NCBI GenBank assembly: GCA_002471195.1
Contig: DKPN01000051.1
Location: 1-5,061 of the forward strand
Source of the DNA: Bacteroides sp. UBA7333
GTDB lineage: Bacteria; Bacteroidota; Bacteroidia; Bacteroidales; Bacteroidaceae
Reading direction: 5' to 3'
DNA length: 5,061 bases
A program made the position numbers and the translations under genes. The notes below the pieces were generated by a model. That model saw only the letters and a program-made list of their open reading frames with translations, did not search any database and was not told the DNA's origin. Below are positions 4,265-5,061 of this stretch, in pieces (the first letter of the stretch is position 1; the number at the start of each line of letters is the position of its first letter).

Positions 4265-5061
4265 TTACTTGATACCATAATCACTGTTCAGAACGAACCT
4301 GATGATTGGAGGAATATCGTTTTGGTCGTAGTCTAAAACTTTTTTGTCAAGCTTTTCTACAAGCTCTAGAGCGATATCGGGGCGTAATTGAACTTCCTGA
4401 ATTACTCGTTTGATGAATTTCTTATCTCGAGGAAAGAACGATGCTAAAATACTCGTAATGCGCTGTATACATAAGGTCACAGACTGATAGTTTAATGTTT
4501 GTTCTTCATCTTTGGTGTGAACAAAAAAGAAGTAGGAAAGCACTTTTCTTTTATCTGTATCTTTGACTGCGTATTCAAACCAGAGATCACATTGCCCTTT
4601 GTCATAAAGCTCTTTAAGTTCTTTTTGGGCAACATCGAGAATTTTTCGTTTAAAGTCATTGATATTTGCATACTTATCTTCCAACATCATCATCTGGCGA
4701 AGTTGTTCAACTGTAAAAAAGAATGTTTTGTTTGATCTGTTTTTATACTGGCTACAGTATTCGTAGAAGCGTTGAGAGTAAGCACTTTTAAGGCTTATAG
4801 CCACTGTTAGGTCATATGTTGTAAAGTTTTCAGCTAAAGCAACAAGGTAAGGCATAATCTCGCTAGAAACCTCAACTAAATATAGGTTTTGCTTTTTATC
4901 GTGTTTCACCATCGTTACATATCCGGTATTCATCCACTCATCTTCTGTATCTATCTCGACATCTCTTTTTCTCAACCTAACTAAAGAGTCATATACTTGC
5001 TTTTTCTTATCACCTAGTCCTTCAAGCATTTGAGGGGTTAAAGTAATACGCATATTATCGA
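4265..5061 (-). CDS. repA: Rep_3-family replication initiator, main part (residues 53-317); continues at bases 157-1 across the circle junction
   Basis: This is the plasmid replication initiator of the Rep_3 (RepA/RepE-like, double winged-helix) family, which binds iterons and opens the origin. The frame is open to the end of the window. Joining base 5061 to base 1 extends it in frame to an ATG at 157, for 317 residues, a normal length for Bacteroides Rep_3 proteins. The first winged helix ends with the family's conserved block FTTYDL (about 132-137) and SLKSAYSQRFYE (143-154). The second holds FTVEQLRQMM (about 168-177) and DFKRKILDVAQKEL (about 188-201). An internal ATG at 5053 would remove the first 55 residues of winged helix 1, so it is an unlikely start. 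No clear terminator follows the stop. The two lipoprotein genes begin 116 bp downstream on the same strand and may receive readthrough. The family call is sure; the symbol is generic. Confidence 0.95.
   Translation of the reverse strand, partial: DNMRITLTPQMLEGLGDKKKQVYDSLVRLRKRDVEIDTEDEWMNTGYVTMVKHDKKQNLYLVEVSSEIMPYLVALAENFTTYDLTVAISLKSAYSQRFYEYCSQYKNRSNKTFFFTVEQLRQMMMLEDKYANINDFKRKILDVAQKELKELYDKGQCDLWFEYAVKDTDKRKVLSYFFFVHTKDEEQTLNYQSVTLCIQRITSILASFFPRDKKFIKRVIQEVQLRPDIALELVEKLDKKVLDYDQNDIPPIIRFVLNSDYGIK

Overview
The window reads as one complete small circular plasmid from a Bacteroidales-type host (Bacteroides, Parabacteroides or a relative), cut open inside its replication gene. The minus-strand frame that leaves the window at base 5061 continues in frame at base 1 and ends upstream at an ATG at 157, giving an unbroken 317-codon Rep_3 initiator across the junction. 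The host assignment rests on the mobilization genes (BfmA/BtgA type plus a BtgB-like relaxase, both typical of Bacteroides), the AT-rich intergenic DNA, lipoproteins with short lipoboxes, and promoter boxes of the Bacteroides form TAnnTTTG.

Layout. Bases 1-157 hold the start of rep (minus strand). Bases 158-450 are the replication control region: a TAnnTTTG box, an inverted operator made from iteron half-sites, three tandem 21-bp iterons, an 11-bp-stem hairpin and 11-bp direct repeats. Bases 450-660 contain a GC-rich hairpin followed by TAATACCCCC, which looks like a transfer origin or other nicking site, and tandem 11-bp repeats. Bases 660-1080 contain several hairpins and a strong candidate for a small structured RNA read on the minus strand (about 1041 to 904), with its own promoter box, an operator-like inverted repeat and a T-rich terminator. 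Bases 1080-1380 are AT-rich with little recognisable. Bases 1378-1650 form a dense series of hairpins and CAATTG palindromes just upstream of the mob genes, the most likely oriT and operator of btgA. Bases 1653-2980 (plus) are btgA-btgB, overlapping by 4 bp. Bases 2978-3024 are a perfect bidirectional terminator. Bases 3022-4148 (minus) are two small lipoprotein genes in one operon, the apparent cargo. Bases 4265-5061 (minus) are the rest of rep.

How it fits together. Rep would bind the iterons to start replication and the inverted half-sites to limit its own expression. BtgA would bind the CAATTG-rich DNA and bring the BtgB relaxase to oriT, so the plasmid can be mobilized by a resident conjugative element. 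No coupling protein or mating-pore gene is present. The two lipoproteins share a homologous segment of about 39 residues, so they look like diverged paralogs of an unrecognised family. No resistance gene, partition system or recognisable toxin-antitoxin pair is visible. The most novel items are the structured RNA locus and the lipoprotein pair.
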